From contig DASREA010000011.1 in NCBI GenBank assembly GCA_035652315.1, positions 43,361 through 107,360 of the forward strand: DNA of 64,000 bases, read 5' to 3'. The DNA is from CANKHA01 sp035652315 (GTDB taxonomy: Bacteria > Pseudomonadota > Alphaproteobacteria > Rhizobiales > Xanthobacteraceae). Below are positions 25,828 to 36,214 of this stretch, piece after piece. The position numbers were made by a program, and so were the translations under genes. Below the pieces are notes generated by a model. It saw only the letters and a program-made list of their open reading frames with translations, made no database searches and was not told the origin of the DNA. The stretch's first letter is position 1; each line of letters opens with the position of its first letter.

Positions 25828-26397
25828 TCATTTTACCCCCGGCGCCGCGTTCATGTGCCGTACCCATTCCGAAAGATAGAAGGCGATCGAAAGCAGCGTG
25901 AAAATCACCACCAAGGCCAAGGCGAGCTTGATCGAAACGGTCATGAGCGAGCCCAGGACGGAGCCGGCGGGAACGTCCAAGCCAAGATTGGCCAGCACCA
26001 AGGCCGCGAAGACGATCTGCGCGACGGTGTTCAGCTTCGATACCAGCAATGGCTTGATCGCCAAAGGGCGGTTCAACAGCCAGGATAGCAACACCGCCCC
26101 GACGATCATCACGTCGCGGGAGACCACGAGAATGACGAGCCAGGCCGGTATTCGGGCGGCGATACCGAGCGATACGTAGATTGAGACGATCAGCGCCTTG
26201 TCCGCCAAGGGATCGAGATAAGCGCCAAGCTCGCTCGCCATGCCGAAGCGCTTGGCAAGGAAGCCGTCGAGCGCGTCGCTAACGCCCGCGGCAAGGAAGA
26301 GCAGGAATGCAGCGACCATCTCGCCGGAAACAATAGCCCAGACCAGGACCGGAACCATCAGGATACGGGCGAGCGTGATAAGATTGGGAATACTCAT
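25828..26397 (-). CDS. CDP-alcohol phosphatidyltransferase (PgsA-like)
   Basis: The 189-residue integral membrane enzyme carries the family motif D-x2-D-G-x2-A: SDALDGFLAKRFGMASELGAYLDPLADK (about 35-62, shown as one run of 28 residues in the protein; key residues Asp-Ala-Leu-Asp-Gly, then Gly and two Asp). Several hydrophobic helices follow. Substrate choice (glycerol-3-phosphate versus another alcohol) cannot be decided; the place next to hdaA and purM matches genes annotated as pgsA-related in Rhizobiales. The start at 26397 (MSIPNLITLARI) is typical; the longer frame to 26523 is not. Confidence 0.85.
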   Translation of the reverse strand: MSIPNLITLARILMVPVLVWAIVSGEMVAAFLLFLAAGVSDALDGFLAKRFGMASELGAYLDPLADKALIVSIYVSLGIAARIPAWLVILVVSRDVMIVGAVLLSWLLNRPLAIKPLLVSKLNTVAQIVFAALVLANLGLDVPAGSVLGSLMTVSIKLALALVVIFTLLSIAFYLSEWVRHMNAAPGVK

Positions 26398-26537
26398 ACG
26401 AAGTCTCGGGGTCGACCCAGCTACGCGCAGAGGATGCGGGAAGGCACGCCGCATCAGTATAATCGGCGCTCCGCCATTGCACAGCGTTCGATTTCCAAGT
26501 ACCGAATTGCGTTCGCTCGCCATTCCAGGGACATGGC

Positions 26538-27608
26538 ATGATTGAAAAAGGCCGCGGTCTCACCTATGGCGGGGCCGGCGTCGATATCGATGCCGGAAAC
26601 CGTCTGGTTGAGCTCATCAAGCCCTTGGTCCGGTCCACGGCGCGGCGGGGAACGGACAGCGAAATCGGCGGCTTCGGCGGAATCTTCGATCTCAAGAAAG
26701 CAGGTTTCACCGATCCGGTGCTGGTGGGATCGACCGACGGCGTCGGGACCAAGGTGAAGATCGCCAGCGAAACCGGCCATCACCGCACCATCGGCATCGA
26801 CCTCGTCGCCATGTCGGTGAACGATCTGGTGGTTCAGGGAGCCGAGCCGCTGTTTTTCCTCGATTATTTTGCGTGTAGCCGGTTGGTTCCGGAAGTCGCC
26901 GCCGAGGTGGTCGCCGGCATCGCCGAGGGTTGCCGGCAAGCCGGCTGCGCGCTGATCGGCGGCGAGACCGCGGAAATGCCGGGCCTTTATCAATCGGGCG
27001 ACTACGACCTGGCAGGATTTGCGGTTGGCGCTGCCGAACGCGGCGATCTTTTGCCGAAAGACAATATTGCAGCCGGCGATATCGTGCTCGGCTTGGCCTC
27101 GTCCGGCCTGCATTCGAATGGATTTTCGCTGGTCCGCAAGATCGTGGAAGCGTCGCAGCTTCGTTGGGATGCGCCGGCTCCCTTCGAAGCGTCCCGCGCG
27201 CTCGGCGAGGCGCTGCTTACGCCCACCCGCATCTACGTCCGTTCCTGCCTGGCCGCCATACGCCAGACGGACGGCATCAAGGGGCTGGCGCATATCACCG
27301 GCGGCGGCTTTACCGACAATATTCCGCGGGTGCTACCGAAGCATGTTGCGGCGGAGCTTGATCTGGCACGGGTGCCGGTCGCGCCGGTCTTCCAATGGCT
27401 CGCCGCCACAGGGAATGTCGCTCCGAACGAGATGTTGCGAACATTCAATTGTGGCGTCGGCATGGTCGCTATCGTGGCCGCCCACAAGGCAGATGCGGTT
27501 GTGGACATCCTGAAGAACGAGGGAGAAACTGTCGTATCCTTGGGCCATATCGTGGCCGCCGAGACGGCGCAGGTAATCTACTCGGGAAATCTCGATCTCG
27601 CGCGATGA
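26538..27608 (+). CDS. purM: Phosphoribosylformylglycinamidine cyclo-ligase
   Basis: It makes aminoimidazole ribonucleotide in purine synthesis (AIR synthetase). The 356-residue product shows LTYGGAGVDIDAGN, VGSTDGVGTKVKIA, ALIGGETAEMPG and GLASSGLHSNGFSLVRK, all hallmarks of PurM. Length and start agree with the family. It overlaps purN by four bases (ATGA), so the two are translationally coupled, and it is divergent from the phosphatidyltransferase. Confidence 0.97.
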   Translation: MIEKGRGLTYGGAGVDIDAGNRLVELIKPLVRSTARRGTDSEIGGFGGIFDLKKAGFTDPVLVGSTDGVGTKVKIASETGHHRTIGIDLVAMSVNDLVVQGAEPLFFLDYFACSRLVPEVAAEVVAGIAEGCRQAGCALIGGETAEMPGLYQSGDYDLAGFAVGAAERGDLLPKDNIAAGDIVLGLASSGLHSNGFSLVRKIVEASQLRWDAPAPFEASRALGEALLTPTRIYVRSCLAAIRQTDGIKGLAHITGGGFTDNIPRVLPKHVAAELDLARVPVAPVFQWLAATGNVAPNEMLRTFNCGVGMVAIVAAHKADAVVDILKNEGETVVSLGHIVAAETAQVIYSGNLDLAR

Positions 27609-28282
27609 CGGTTCTCCGCAAAAGAGTCGCTGTCTTGATTTCCGGGCGCGGATCCAACATGGCCGCACTGATCGAGGCGGCCAAGGAAAAGGACTATCCA
27701 GCCGAGATCGTCCTTGTGGTTTCCAATAACGCCGGTGCCGCCGGCATCGCCTATGCACGCAGCGCCGGCATCGCCGTCAATGTCATCGATCACAAGGATT
27801 ATGGGAAAGACCGTGAGGCCTTCGAGCGGGCGCTAGACGCGGTTCTGAAAAGCAGTCGCATCGAGATCGTCTGCCTCGCCGGTTTCATGCGCCTTCTCAC
27901 ACCCGCATTCTTGGCCGGATGGGAAGGCCGCATAATCAACATCCACCCCGCCCTGCTGCCGGAGTTCAAAGGCCTCGATACCCATGCGCGTGCGCTTGCC
28001 TCAGGAGCAAAAATGCACGGCGCCACCGTGCATTTCGTCACCGCGGAAATGGATTCAGGCCCGATAATCTGCCAAGGCGTGGTGCCCGTGCTAAAAGGCG
28101 ACGACGAAGAGACCCTGGCCCGGCGCGTGCTCGTTGTGGAGCATAAAATTTACCCCGTGGCGCTAAAATGGCTCGCCGGCGGCAATCTCCACGTCAAAGG
28201 CGGCCGCGTTTATCTCGAGGGCGCCGCCATTCCCGACGGCGTGATCGCGCCCGCGCAAGTGGCGCGTTCAAGTCTGGGATGA
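27605..28282 (+). CDS. purN: Phosphoribosylglycinamide formyltransferase
   Basis: It transfers a formyl group from 10-formyltetrahydrofolate to GAR. The 225-residue product has the start VAVLISGRGSNMAALIEA, the catalytic Asn-His-Asp set in IINIHPALLPEFKG, HGATVHFVTAEMDSGPII, and the usual length. The ATG overlaps the purM stop. It is convergent with the TerC-type gene, 21 bases away. Confidence 0.96.
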   Translation: MTVLRKRVAVLISGRGSNMAALIEAAKEKDYPAEIVLVVSNNAGAAGIAYARSAGIAVNVIDHKDYGKDREAFERALDAVLKSSRIEIVCLAGFMRLLTPAFLAGWEGRIINIHPALLPEFKGLDTHARALASGAKMHGATVHFVTAEMDSGPIICQGVVPVLKGDDEETLARRVLVVEHKIYPVALKWLAGGNLHVKGGRVYLEGAAIPDGVIAPAQVARSSLG

Positions 28283-28303
28283 GACATTGCCCCGAAGCGC
28301 CAG

Positions 28304-29020
28304 CTAGGTCTTTTCCAGCAACACGCGGTGACTTCGCCTCCATAGCATTCCTGCCAGGAGGACGATCGCCGCGCCGCCGATCTGCATGACGAGCTCAAGC
28401 CAGCGCAATTCCTGACCGCCGAAAAATTCGTGCACCACCGGATCGCTGGCAAATATATCGCCTGCGACCCAGCCGAGCACCGCCGCCCCGCCCCAGACCA
28501 GAACGGGAAAGCGCTCAAGCAAGGCCAGAATGATGGCGCTGCCGGCGATGACCATCGGGATGCTGATGCAAAGACCGATCGTGAGCAGCACGTAATGCCC
28601 TTTGGCGACCGCGGCTACGGCGATCACATTATCCAGGCTCATGATGATGTCGGCGATAACCACAATGCGGACGGCGCGCCACAGACTCTGGGCCGCTTCG
28701 GGTTTCTCGTCGTTATCGTGACCGGACGGCGCCAGGAGCTTTATCGCGATCCATAACAGCGCAATGGCGCTGACCAGCTTGATATAGGGCAGCGTCATCA
28801 AAACCGAAATCAAACCGGTGAAAACGATGAGCAGAACCGAGGCAAAACCCGCGCCGATGATCATGCCCCACATGCGTTCACGCGGAGCCAGATCGCGGCA
28901 GGCCAGAGCGATCACCACGGCATTGTCGCCGGACAACAGAATGTTGATCCAGATGATCTCCAGAACGGAAATCCAGAAGGTCGCCGAACTAAATTCCGTA
29001 GCGATACTCGCCCAATCCAC
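28304..29020 (-). CDS. TerC/YjbE family integral membrane protein (putative metal transporter)
   Basis: The 238-residue protein has about seven membrane helices and the two TerC signatures: LLSGDNAVVIAL (28-39, GDN at 31-33) and IMSLDNVIAVAA (about 126-137). TerC relatives act in Mn2+ efflux or metal stress, including metalation of exported proteins in some bacteria. I looked for the yybP-ykoY manganese riboswitch upstream and found no convincing match. It is transcribed alone, downstream of ndk. Confidence 0.88.
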   Translation of the reverse strand: MDWASIATEFSSATFWISVLEIIWINILLSGDNAVVIALACRDLAPRERMWGMIIGAGFASVLLIVFTGLISVLMTLPYIKLVSAIALLWIAIKLLAPSGHDNDEKPEAAQSLWRAVRIVVIADIIMSLDNVIAVAAVAKGHYVLLTIGLCISIPMVIAGSAIILALLERFPVLVWGGAAVLGWVAGDIFASDPVVHEFFGGQELRWLELVMQIGGAAIVLLAGMLWRRSHRVLLEKT

Positions 29021-29104
29021 TATTTCCTCCCCGCCCGTCTTTTATTGTCCGGCGGCCACAAGCCAGCCTGAGAATTGCCCCCACGCTTAACATGTTCCCC
29101 GCCA

Positions 29105-29527
29105 CTAGCCTACGATCTCTTCGGGCGAAAAAAACTGCCGGATTTCCTCGGCTGCGGTTTCCGGAGCATCCGATCCATGCACCGAATTTTCGCCAACGGA
29201 ACGGGCGTGGACTTTTCGGATGGTCCCGGCCGCGGCCTTCGCCGGATCGGTAGCCCCCATCACTTCGCGGTACTTCGCAACGGCATTGTCGCCTTCGAGG
29301 ACCTGCACGACGACGGGTCCCGACGTCATGAATTCCACGAGCTCGCCGTAGAACGGCCGATCTCGATGAACGGCATAAAATCTTTCCGCCTGCGGGCGTG
29401 TCATGCGGATGCGCTTTTGCGCCACGATGCGCAGTCCTGCCTGTTCGATCATGGCATTGATCGCGCCGGTCAGATTTCGCGCCGTGGCGTCTGGTTTGAT
29501 GATCGAAAATGTGCGCTCTACCGCCAT
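29105..29527 (-). CDS. ndk: Nucleoside diphosphate kinase
   Basis: It balances NTP pools by phosphoryl transfer through a phosphohistidine. The 140-residue product starts VERTFSIIKPDA and has the active-site His117 in SVGENSVHGSDAPETA, plus Lys11 and the Arg set typical of Ndk. The family usually has 140-143 residues, so the start is well supported. Confidence 0.97.
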   Translation of the reverse strand: MAVERTFSIIKPDATARNLTGAINAMIEQAGLRIVAQKRIRMTRPQAERFYAVHRDRPFYGELVEFMTSGPVVVQVLEGDNAVAKYREVMGATDPAKAAAGTIRKVHARSVGENSVHGSDAPETAAEEIRQFFSPEEIVG

Positions 29528-29803
29528 GCCTCATTCCTCAAAAAAAATCCCAGCGCAATGGCGCGGGGCTGGCGCGGCTTATAGCGGCCGCTTCCGCCAG
29601 GGACAAGCGCCCGAACCGGCCCGCCGGCCCGCCCTGAACGGTGCCTGAACGTCGTTCCGCGGGCCGGTTCATCTCTCTAAATCATCCGTGAATTTTGCAC
29701 TCAGAGCCCATTCAGCGCGGGTTTCCTAGCTTGGCGTCCCAAACCGGAAATGTGCCGCCCCCCTCAACCCCGGGAAAAGCGCATTCCAAAAAAGGAGGAC
29801 GCC

Positions 29804-30046
29804 ATGTTTCGCAAAGCCCTGTTCACCGCCGCCGCCACCGGGACGCTTGGCCTCGCGCTCGCAGTACCGACAGCCGCCTTTGCCCGCGACTGGCATCATG
29901 ATCGTGACTGGCACCGCTGGCATCGCCCGGCGGTAAGCGTGCGGATCGGATCGGCCTATGCCTATGCCCCCGACTGCTACTTCGTGCGGCGTTGGGTCCA
30001 TAATCGCTTCGGGTGGCACCTGCGGCGCGTCGAAGTCTGCCGTTGA
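29804..30046 (+). CDS. Small secreted His/Trp-rich hypothetical protein
   Basis: The 80-residue product has a signal peptide (about 1-24, AAFA) and a mature part rich in His, Trp, Arg and Tyr (DWHHDRDWHRWHRPAV), ending with a Cys-Tyr-Phe and a terminal Cys-Arg, so one disulfide is possible. A strong AAGGAGG ribosome site precedes the ATG at 29804, and a terminator follows. No family is certain. The histidines could bind metal (inference). Confidence 0.65.
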   Translation: MFRKALFTAAATGTLGLALAVPTAAFARDWHHDRDWHRWHRPAVSVRIGSAYAYAPDCYFVRRWVHNRFGWHLRRVEVCR

Positions 30047-30051
30047 GACAG

Positions 30052-30085
30052 AAATCCCGGCTGCCTCGGCGCAGCCGGGATTTTA
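30052..30085 (+). terminator. Rho-independent terminator after small secreted protein gene
   Basis: A 13-base-pair perfect stem, AAATCCCGGCTGC / GCAGCCGGGATTT (30052-30064 and 30071-30083), with loop CTCGGC, runs into TTTT at 30081-30084. Confidence 0.8.
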
Positions 30086-30152
30086 GCCCGGGGCATCAAT
30101 TTTTTGCGCCGCGCCCGTCAACGCCAAATCAATCGACGGCGCGGCCGACGCG

Positions 30153-30656
30153 CTAAGAGACCGAACCGCGCGCCTTGGGCGCCGGCTTTTTCGGTTTCGA
30201 CTGCGGTGCCGGCTCGTCGACCCGCTCGATGAGCGTGAGGCGGCCGGCAGTGAACCGGTAGCGCCCCGGCTGTTCGCCCTTGCTGAACAGCATGACGACG
30301 TGGCGATCACCGCGCGCATCGGTGCCGATGTCGATATTGTCCGGCGGACCCAATCGATTGACGACGCTGCATTCGGTCATGAACAGCGCGACCGCACTTG
30401 CGGTCTGCTCCGCTGCAGTACTCTCTCCGCCGGCGCAGCTTCCATCGGCGTTGACGTAATCCGCCGGAGTCGCCTTCGGCTGCGTCATCGGTTTAATGGA
30501 TTCCGAAGCTCTCGAATAAGGCGCCCAATCAATGTCAGACAATCTCGGTGTTTTGGGAACGAAATCGGAAACCTGATCCATCGAGCAGGACGCGAAAAGA
30601 AGCGACGCCGCTGCACAGGTCGCAACGATCCCTGCATTTTGTCTCCATCGCGGCAT
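30153..30656 (-). CDS. Putative lipoprotein of unknown function
   Basis: The 167-residue product has a signal sequence with a lipobox (SLLFASC, the Cys at about 24), so it is probably lipidated. The middle part has a Cys pair (GSCAGG and TECSV) and a compact region NRLGPPDNIDIGTDARGDRHVVMLF; the C-terminus is a Lys/Pro-rich tail. It resembles small conserved lipoproteins of Rhizobiales but I cannot name the family. The ATG at 30656 is chosen over 30674 because it opens the signal sequence. Confidence 0.65.
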   Translation of the reverse strand: MPRWRQNAGIVATCAAASLLFASCSMDQVSDFVPKTPRLSDIDWAPYSRASESIKPMTQPKATPADYVNADGSCAGGESTAAEQTASAVALFMTECSVVNRLGPPDNIDIGTDARGDRHVVMLFSKGEQPGRYRFTAGRLTLIERVDEPAPQSKPKKPAPKARGSVS

Positions 30657-30773
30657 GTTTTTCGGTTCCCTCAATTATACGGCTACGCAACCGGGTATTT
30701 GCGACAGCTTCGTGGCGGCGGGCAATGGCCAATCCCACCTCCTGCGGGCGGCCCGTTGCAAGGTTAATGCCGG

Positions 30774-31226
30774 TCAGCCCATCTTTACCCAGCGGCCATG
30801 TTCATCCGGCTGCCAGTAAGTCGCTTCCAGGCCATCGGATTTGGCCTGAGCCCACTTTTGGCGTGCGGCAGCCACGGCTTCCGGGTCGTCGCCATCGAAC
30901 AGCAGCACAATGCGTTGATAAGCCGCCGCATCGGCTGGGACCGCCGCGCCGTCGACCAGCATGCACACCTCCGCCGCGTTGGCATTGTTGTCGCCGGTCG
31001 TAAGAAGGATTGGCTGCAGCATGGCATCGCCCTCCTTCGCCGTCCCGTGCGGCAAAAAGCCGTCGTCGCGATAGGTCCACAGATGCGCATCGAGCGCCTC
31101 GACGCGTTCATCCGAACATGCCTGCACGATGACGCGCCAGCCCCGGTGCAGCGATTTCTCCAGCAACCTGGTCAGCACCCTTTCCAGTGCTTGATTATGC
31201 AAATGATAAAAAAGGATTTCCGTCAT
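30774..31226 (-). CDS. holC: DNA polymerase III subunit chi
   Basis: The 150-residue clamp-loader accessory subunit links the replisome with single-strand binding protein. The start TEILFYHLHNQALERVLTRLLEKSL, followed by GWRVIVQACSDERVEALDAHLWTY and DDGFLPHGT, is the diagnostic HolC signature. It sits directly downstream of pepA, the usual alphaproteobacterial pairing. Confidence 0.93.
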   Translation of the reverse strand: MTEILFYHLHNQALERVLTRLLEKSLHRGWRVIVQACSDERVEALDAHLWTYRDDGFLPHGTAKEGDAMLQPILLTTGDNNANAAEVCMLVDGAAVPADAAAYQRIVLLFDGDDPEAVAAARQKWAQAKSDGLEATYWQPDEHGRWVKMG

Positions 31227-31251
31227 AGGCGATCGCAGCCGGCGCAGCGTG

Positions 31252-32748
<1,497 letters not shown>

Positions 32749-32993
32749 ACGAACAGGTCCTTTGGTTTGGGGTCCGGGCGCCTCACTGCCATTCCGGCGG
32801 CGCTAGCCATATGGACCAGGCCCCCCATGCCTGAAAAGCCTAAACCGGCGAATAGCCCGCGCACAGCGACGCGTTAAGGCAAGTTGCGGGAATCGGCCGG
32901 TTGCCTTGCCCCGGCCATTTTGTGGAGAAATCAACAGAATCCTGCGACATTACCATCGGGGCGCGCTTGCGGCCGGTGATTGCCGGAGGGGGA

Positions 32994-34151
32994 ATGGGAT
33001 CCATCGGCTATTATGTTTTCCGAACCACGCTCAGTGCGTTCCTCGTCGTCATCGTCACGCTGACCGCGCTGATCTGGGTGACGCAGGCGCTGCGCGATTT
33101 GGAGTTGATGACCAGCCAGGGACAAAGCGCGCTGGTCTTTCTCGAAATCACCGCCCTAATCATCCCCAATCTGGTGCTGCTGCTGTCTCCCTTGGCTTTC
33201 GCCATCTCGGTTGGCCACGTGCTCAACAAGCTTGCGACGGATTCGGAAATCATCGTCATTAACGCTTCCGGCATGTCGCCCTGGCGCCTCTTCCAGCCTT
33301 TCCTTGCGTCGGCAGCCGTCATATCGGTGCTCGTCGCATTGCTGAGCGCCTATCTGGCCCCGGAAAGCCTGCGCGCGTTCCGCCGCTGGGTCACCGAAGT
33401 GCGCACCGATCTCGTTACTTACGCGCTGCGCCCCGGCCGCTTTATCACCGTGCAGGAAGGCGTCACCTTTCACATCCGCGAGCGCTTGCCCAACGATGAA
33501 TTGCGCGGAGTGCTCATAGACGACAAGCGCGACGAGGACCAGGGCGTCACCATCCTTGCTGAGCGGGGCGACATTCTCAAGAACGACTCGGGCACCTTTC
33601 TCGTGCTGGATAAAGGCAGTATACAGCAGCACAAGAAAGGTGAAGTCGCGCCGACCATTGTCGTGTTCGATCGCTACGCTTTCGACCTCTCGCAATTTGC
33701 CGGTCCGGTCTCCATCAACTACTCCGTTCGCGAGCGGTACATTTGGCAGCTGATTTGGCCACAACCACTGAGCAAGTTCGCCGACGCCGACGCCGGACAC
33801 CTGCGCGCGGAGCTTTACGACCGCATCATGGCGCCGCTTTACCCGCTGGTTTTCGTGCTCATTGCCTTTACCTATCTTGGAGCGCCGCGCACGACGCGGC
33901 AAAGCCGCAACATGTCGTTGGTGGGCGCCACTTTTGCCGTGCTGCTGCTGCGTTTTCTCGGCTTCGCCGCCGCGGTGATCGGCGTCAACAGCCCGGCGTT
34001 CATCGTCTTCGAGTATCTCGTGGTCGCCGCAACAGTCGGCGTCGGCATCTGGGCCATCGGCCGGGGCATCGTGATCGAGCCGCCAGCTTTTGTTTCCGAT
34101 ACGGTGGCCGCCCTGGTCAAGCGTTTCGCCCCGCCTGCGGAGCCGGCGTGA
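32994..34151 (+). CDS. lptF: LPS export ABC transporter permease LptF
   Basis: The 385-residue inner-membrane subunit of the LptB2FG machine extracts lipopolysaccharide. It has the YjgP/YjgQ layout: membrane helices near the N-terminus (YVFRTTLSAFLVVIVTLTALI and LVLLLSPLAFAISVGHVL), a periplasmic jellyroll, then C-terminal helices. ASGMSPWRLFQP is the typical coupling segment. The start at 32994 follows GGAGGGGG; upstream frame residues are not membrane-like. lptG follows, overlapping by one base. Confidence 0.93.
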   Translation: MGSIGYYVFRTTLSAFLVVIVTLTALIWVTQALRDLELMTSQGQSALVFLEITALIIPNLVLLLSPLAFAISVGHVLNKLATDSEIIVINASGMSPWRLFQPFLASAAVISVLVALLSAYLAPESLRAFRRWVTEVRTDLVTYALRPGRFITVQEGVTFHIRERLPNDELRGVLIDDKRDEDQGVTILAERGDILKNDSGTFLVLDKGSIQQHKKGEVAPTIVVFDRYAFDLSQFAGPVSINYSVRERYIWQLIWPQPLSKFADADAGHLRAELYDRIMAPLYPLVFVLIAFTYLGAPRTTRQSRNMSLVGATFAVLLLRFLGFAAAVIGVNSPAFIVFEYLVVAATVGVGIWAIGRGIVIEPPAFVSDTVAALVKRFAPPAEPA

Positions 34152-35239
34152 TGCGCTTTGCCGGCACATTGCACCGCTATTTCGCGCTGCGCTTTCTCAG
34201 CGCCAGCATAATCACGTTCATGGGCGTGTTCGTGCTCGTCGCCATGGTCGATTACGTGGAACTGGTACGCCGCACCTCGGACGTGCCCGGAGTTTCCAGT
34301 TTGCTGGTAGCTAAAGCGTCGTTGTTCCGCGTTCCGCAGATCACCGAAAAGATCATTCCATTTTCGATTCTGGTCGGCGCCATGGCCTGCTTCCTCAACC
34401 TTTCGCGCCGGTTGGAACTGGTCGTCGCGCGTGCCGCCGGCATGTCGGCATGGCAGTTTGTGGCGCCGGCGATGGCCGTGGCTTTCGGCCTCGGCGTCCT
34501 GGCCACGACGGTTTACAACCCGATTTCCGCGTCCTTGGAGGAGCAATCCAAACGCCTCGAAAGCGAATTGATGGGCGAGGACCAGCGCGCCAATCAGGGC
34601 AAATCATTTTGGGTGCGACAGGTAAACGCTGACAGCCAGTCAATTATCAATGCGGCGAACAGCCGCGAGCAGGGCAGTCAGCTCGACGGCATTACCGTGT
34701 TTACATTCGATAGCGCCGGACAATTCAAGCAACGCATCGAAGCGAAGAGCGCCCATCTCGACGACGGCCACTGGACGCTGGCGGACGTCCGCATCTTCAG
34801 CACATCGGGGCCGGCGACGAGTACCGCTACATATTTGCTGCCCACCACACTCACGCGCGCGCAAGTGAGGGAAAGCTTCGCTACGCCGGAATCGGTGCCG
34901 TTCTGGAGCTTGCCGCTCTACATCAAACTCGCTGAATCCGCGGGCCTCGTGGCGTCCAGCTACCGCGTCCAATATCACAGGTTGCTGGCGCTGCCGTTTC
35001 TCCTGGTTTCTATGGTCCTCGTTTCCGCCGCGGTTAGCCTTCGCTTTTTCCGTTTCGGCGGCGTTCAGAAGATGGTTTTAGGTGGCGTAGCGGCAGGGTT
35101 TTTGTTGTATGTTCTGTCGAAAACATTTGAAGACTTCAGTCGCGCCGGGTTGCTTAATCCGATGGTCGCCGCCTGGATTCCGGTGTTGCTTGGCGCCTGC
35201 ATTGGGATCATGACGCTGCTTTACCAAGAGGATGGTTAG
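34151..35239 (+). CDS. lptG: LPS export ABC transporter permease LptG
   Basis: The 362-residue partner of LptF. It has helices at the N-terminus (SASIITFMGVFVLVAMVDYVEL), the coupling segment ARAAGMSAWQFVAPA, a periplasmic domain and C-terminal helices with FLLYVLSKTFEDFSRAG. The start ATG overlaps the lptF stop (TGATG). In most alphaproteobacteria lptD follows here; instead the next gene is already the SurA-like chaperone, overlapping by eight bases if its first ATG is used. Confidence 0.92.
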   Translation: MRFAGTLHRYFALRFLSASIITFMGVFVLVAMVDYVELVRRTSDVPGVSSLLVAKASLFRVPQITEKIIPFSILVGAMACFLNLSRRLELVVARAAGMSAWQFVAPAMAVAFGLGVLATTVYNPISASLEEQSKRLESELMGEDQRANQGKSFWVRQVNADSQSIINAANSREQGSQLDGITVFTFDSAGQFKQRIEAKSAHLDDGHWTLADVRIFSTSGPATSTATYLLPTTLTRAQVRESFATPESVPFWSLPLYIKLAESAGLVASSYRVQYHRLLALPFLLVSMVLVSAAVSLRFFRFGGVQKMVLGGVAAGFLLYVLSKTFEDFSRAGLLNPMVAAWIPVLLGACIGIMTLLYQEDG

Positions 35240-36209
35240 CCGGGCGATGACGGCAAATGACGGGATTCGCGTAATGCGTAAGCAGACTCTGAGAACGACC
35301 TTCCGGACCGTGCCCGGCTGCATCGCTGCCGCGCTGCTTTTCTGCGCTGCCATGCCTCAACCTGCGGCGGCGCAGGAAGTCGTCGTCATGGTCAACGGAT
35401 TGCCGATCACCAATTACGACATCGATCAGCGCACAAAATTCGACGAGCTGTCGCAGCACAAACGGCCGTCGCGCAAGGAAGTGATTGACGAACTGATCGA
35501 TGACAAGCTGAAAATTCACGAAGCAGCGCTCTATAGCATGAGCGCCACCGACGCTCAGGTCGACTCCGCGATCAACAGCTTGGCGCAAGGCGGCGGCCTC
35601 AACGTCAAGCAATTCACCGAGATGCTGGCGAGCCATGGCGTAGGAATCAGCACGGTGAAATCGAAGTTCAAGGCGACGATTTCCTGGAACCAGCTGGTGC
35701 GGGGAAGATTTCCGGCGACGCTGCAGATCGAGGAGAGCGAAATTAGATCAGCGCTCGCGAGCAAGGGCGCGGCCGACGCGGTGGCTTATGACTATACGCT
35801 CCGCCCCATTCTCTTCGTCGTGCCCAAAGGCTCGCCGCAGTCGGTGATCGATGGGCGAATGCGCGAGGCCGAAGGGCTGCGGACGCGTTTTGAAGGCTGC
35901 GATTCGGGGCTGGCATTAGCGCGCGCGTTACGCGATGTGGCAATCCGCGATCCCGTACGGCGATCGTCGGCCGATCTGGCTCCGGAGCTGAGCGAGATCC
36001 TTAACAACACGCCGGTGGGCAAGCTCACCAAGCCAGAAGTCACGGCACAGGGCGTCGAGCTGTTTGCTCTCTGCGCCAGAAGCGAAAACAAGAACGACAC
36101 GCCGCAGCGGCGCGCGACACAGCAGGAGCTCTTCAAATCGCGCTTTGAGGCGCGGTCCAAGCGCTACCTCGACGAAGTGCGGCGCTCGGCCATGATCGAA
36201 TATAAGTAG
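35232..36209 (+). CDS. SurA-like periplasmic chaperone
   Basis: The 325-residue product has a signal peptide and a SurA N-terminal-type domain (VVVMVNGLPITNYDIDQRTKFD, VIDELIDDKLKIHEAAL), followed by a weak parvulin-like part (YTLRPILFVVP, LGKLTKPEVTAQGVELFAL-like region). It probably helps outer-membrane protein folding. The start is not fixed: ATG at 35232 (overlapping lptG), 35247 or 35274; the last gives the most compact signal peptide. The gene sits between lptG and pdxA as in other alphaproteobacteria, but lptD is absent from between lptG and this gene. Confidence 0.82.
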   Translation: MVSRAMTANDGIRVMRKQTLRTTFRTVPGCIAAALLFCAAMPQPAAAQEVVVMVNGLPITNYDIDQRTKFDELSQHKRPSRKEVIDELIDDKLKIHEAALYSMSATDAQVDSAINSLAQGGGLNVKQFTEMLASHGVGISTVKSKFKATISWNQLVRGRFPATLQIEESEIRSALASKGAADAVAYDYTLRPILFVVPKGSPQSVIDGRMREAEGLRTRFEGCDSGLALARALRDVAIRDPVRRSSADLAPELSEILNNTPVGKLTKPEVTAQGVELFALCARSENKNDTPQRRATQQELFKSRFEARSKRYLDEVRRSAMIEYK

Positions 36210-36214
36210 CGGGG

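Noticed and set aside
29021..29104. yybP-ykoY manganese riboswitch upstream of the TerC-type gene
   Set aside because: I could not find the conserved loop sequences in this short gap, and the gap also contains the end of ndk nearby.
29680..29803. EcfG promoter before the small secreted His/Trp-rich protein
   Set aside because: Only GGAAA is present, and the GGAAC on the minus strand has a 13-base spacer.
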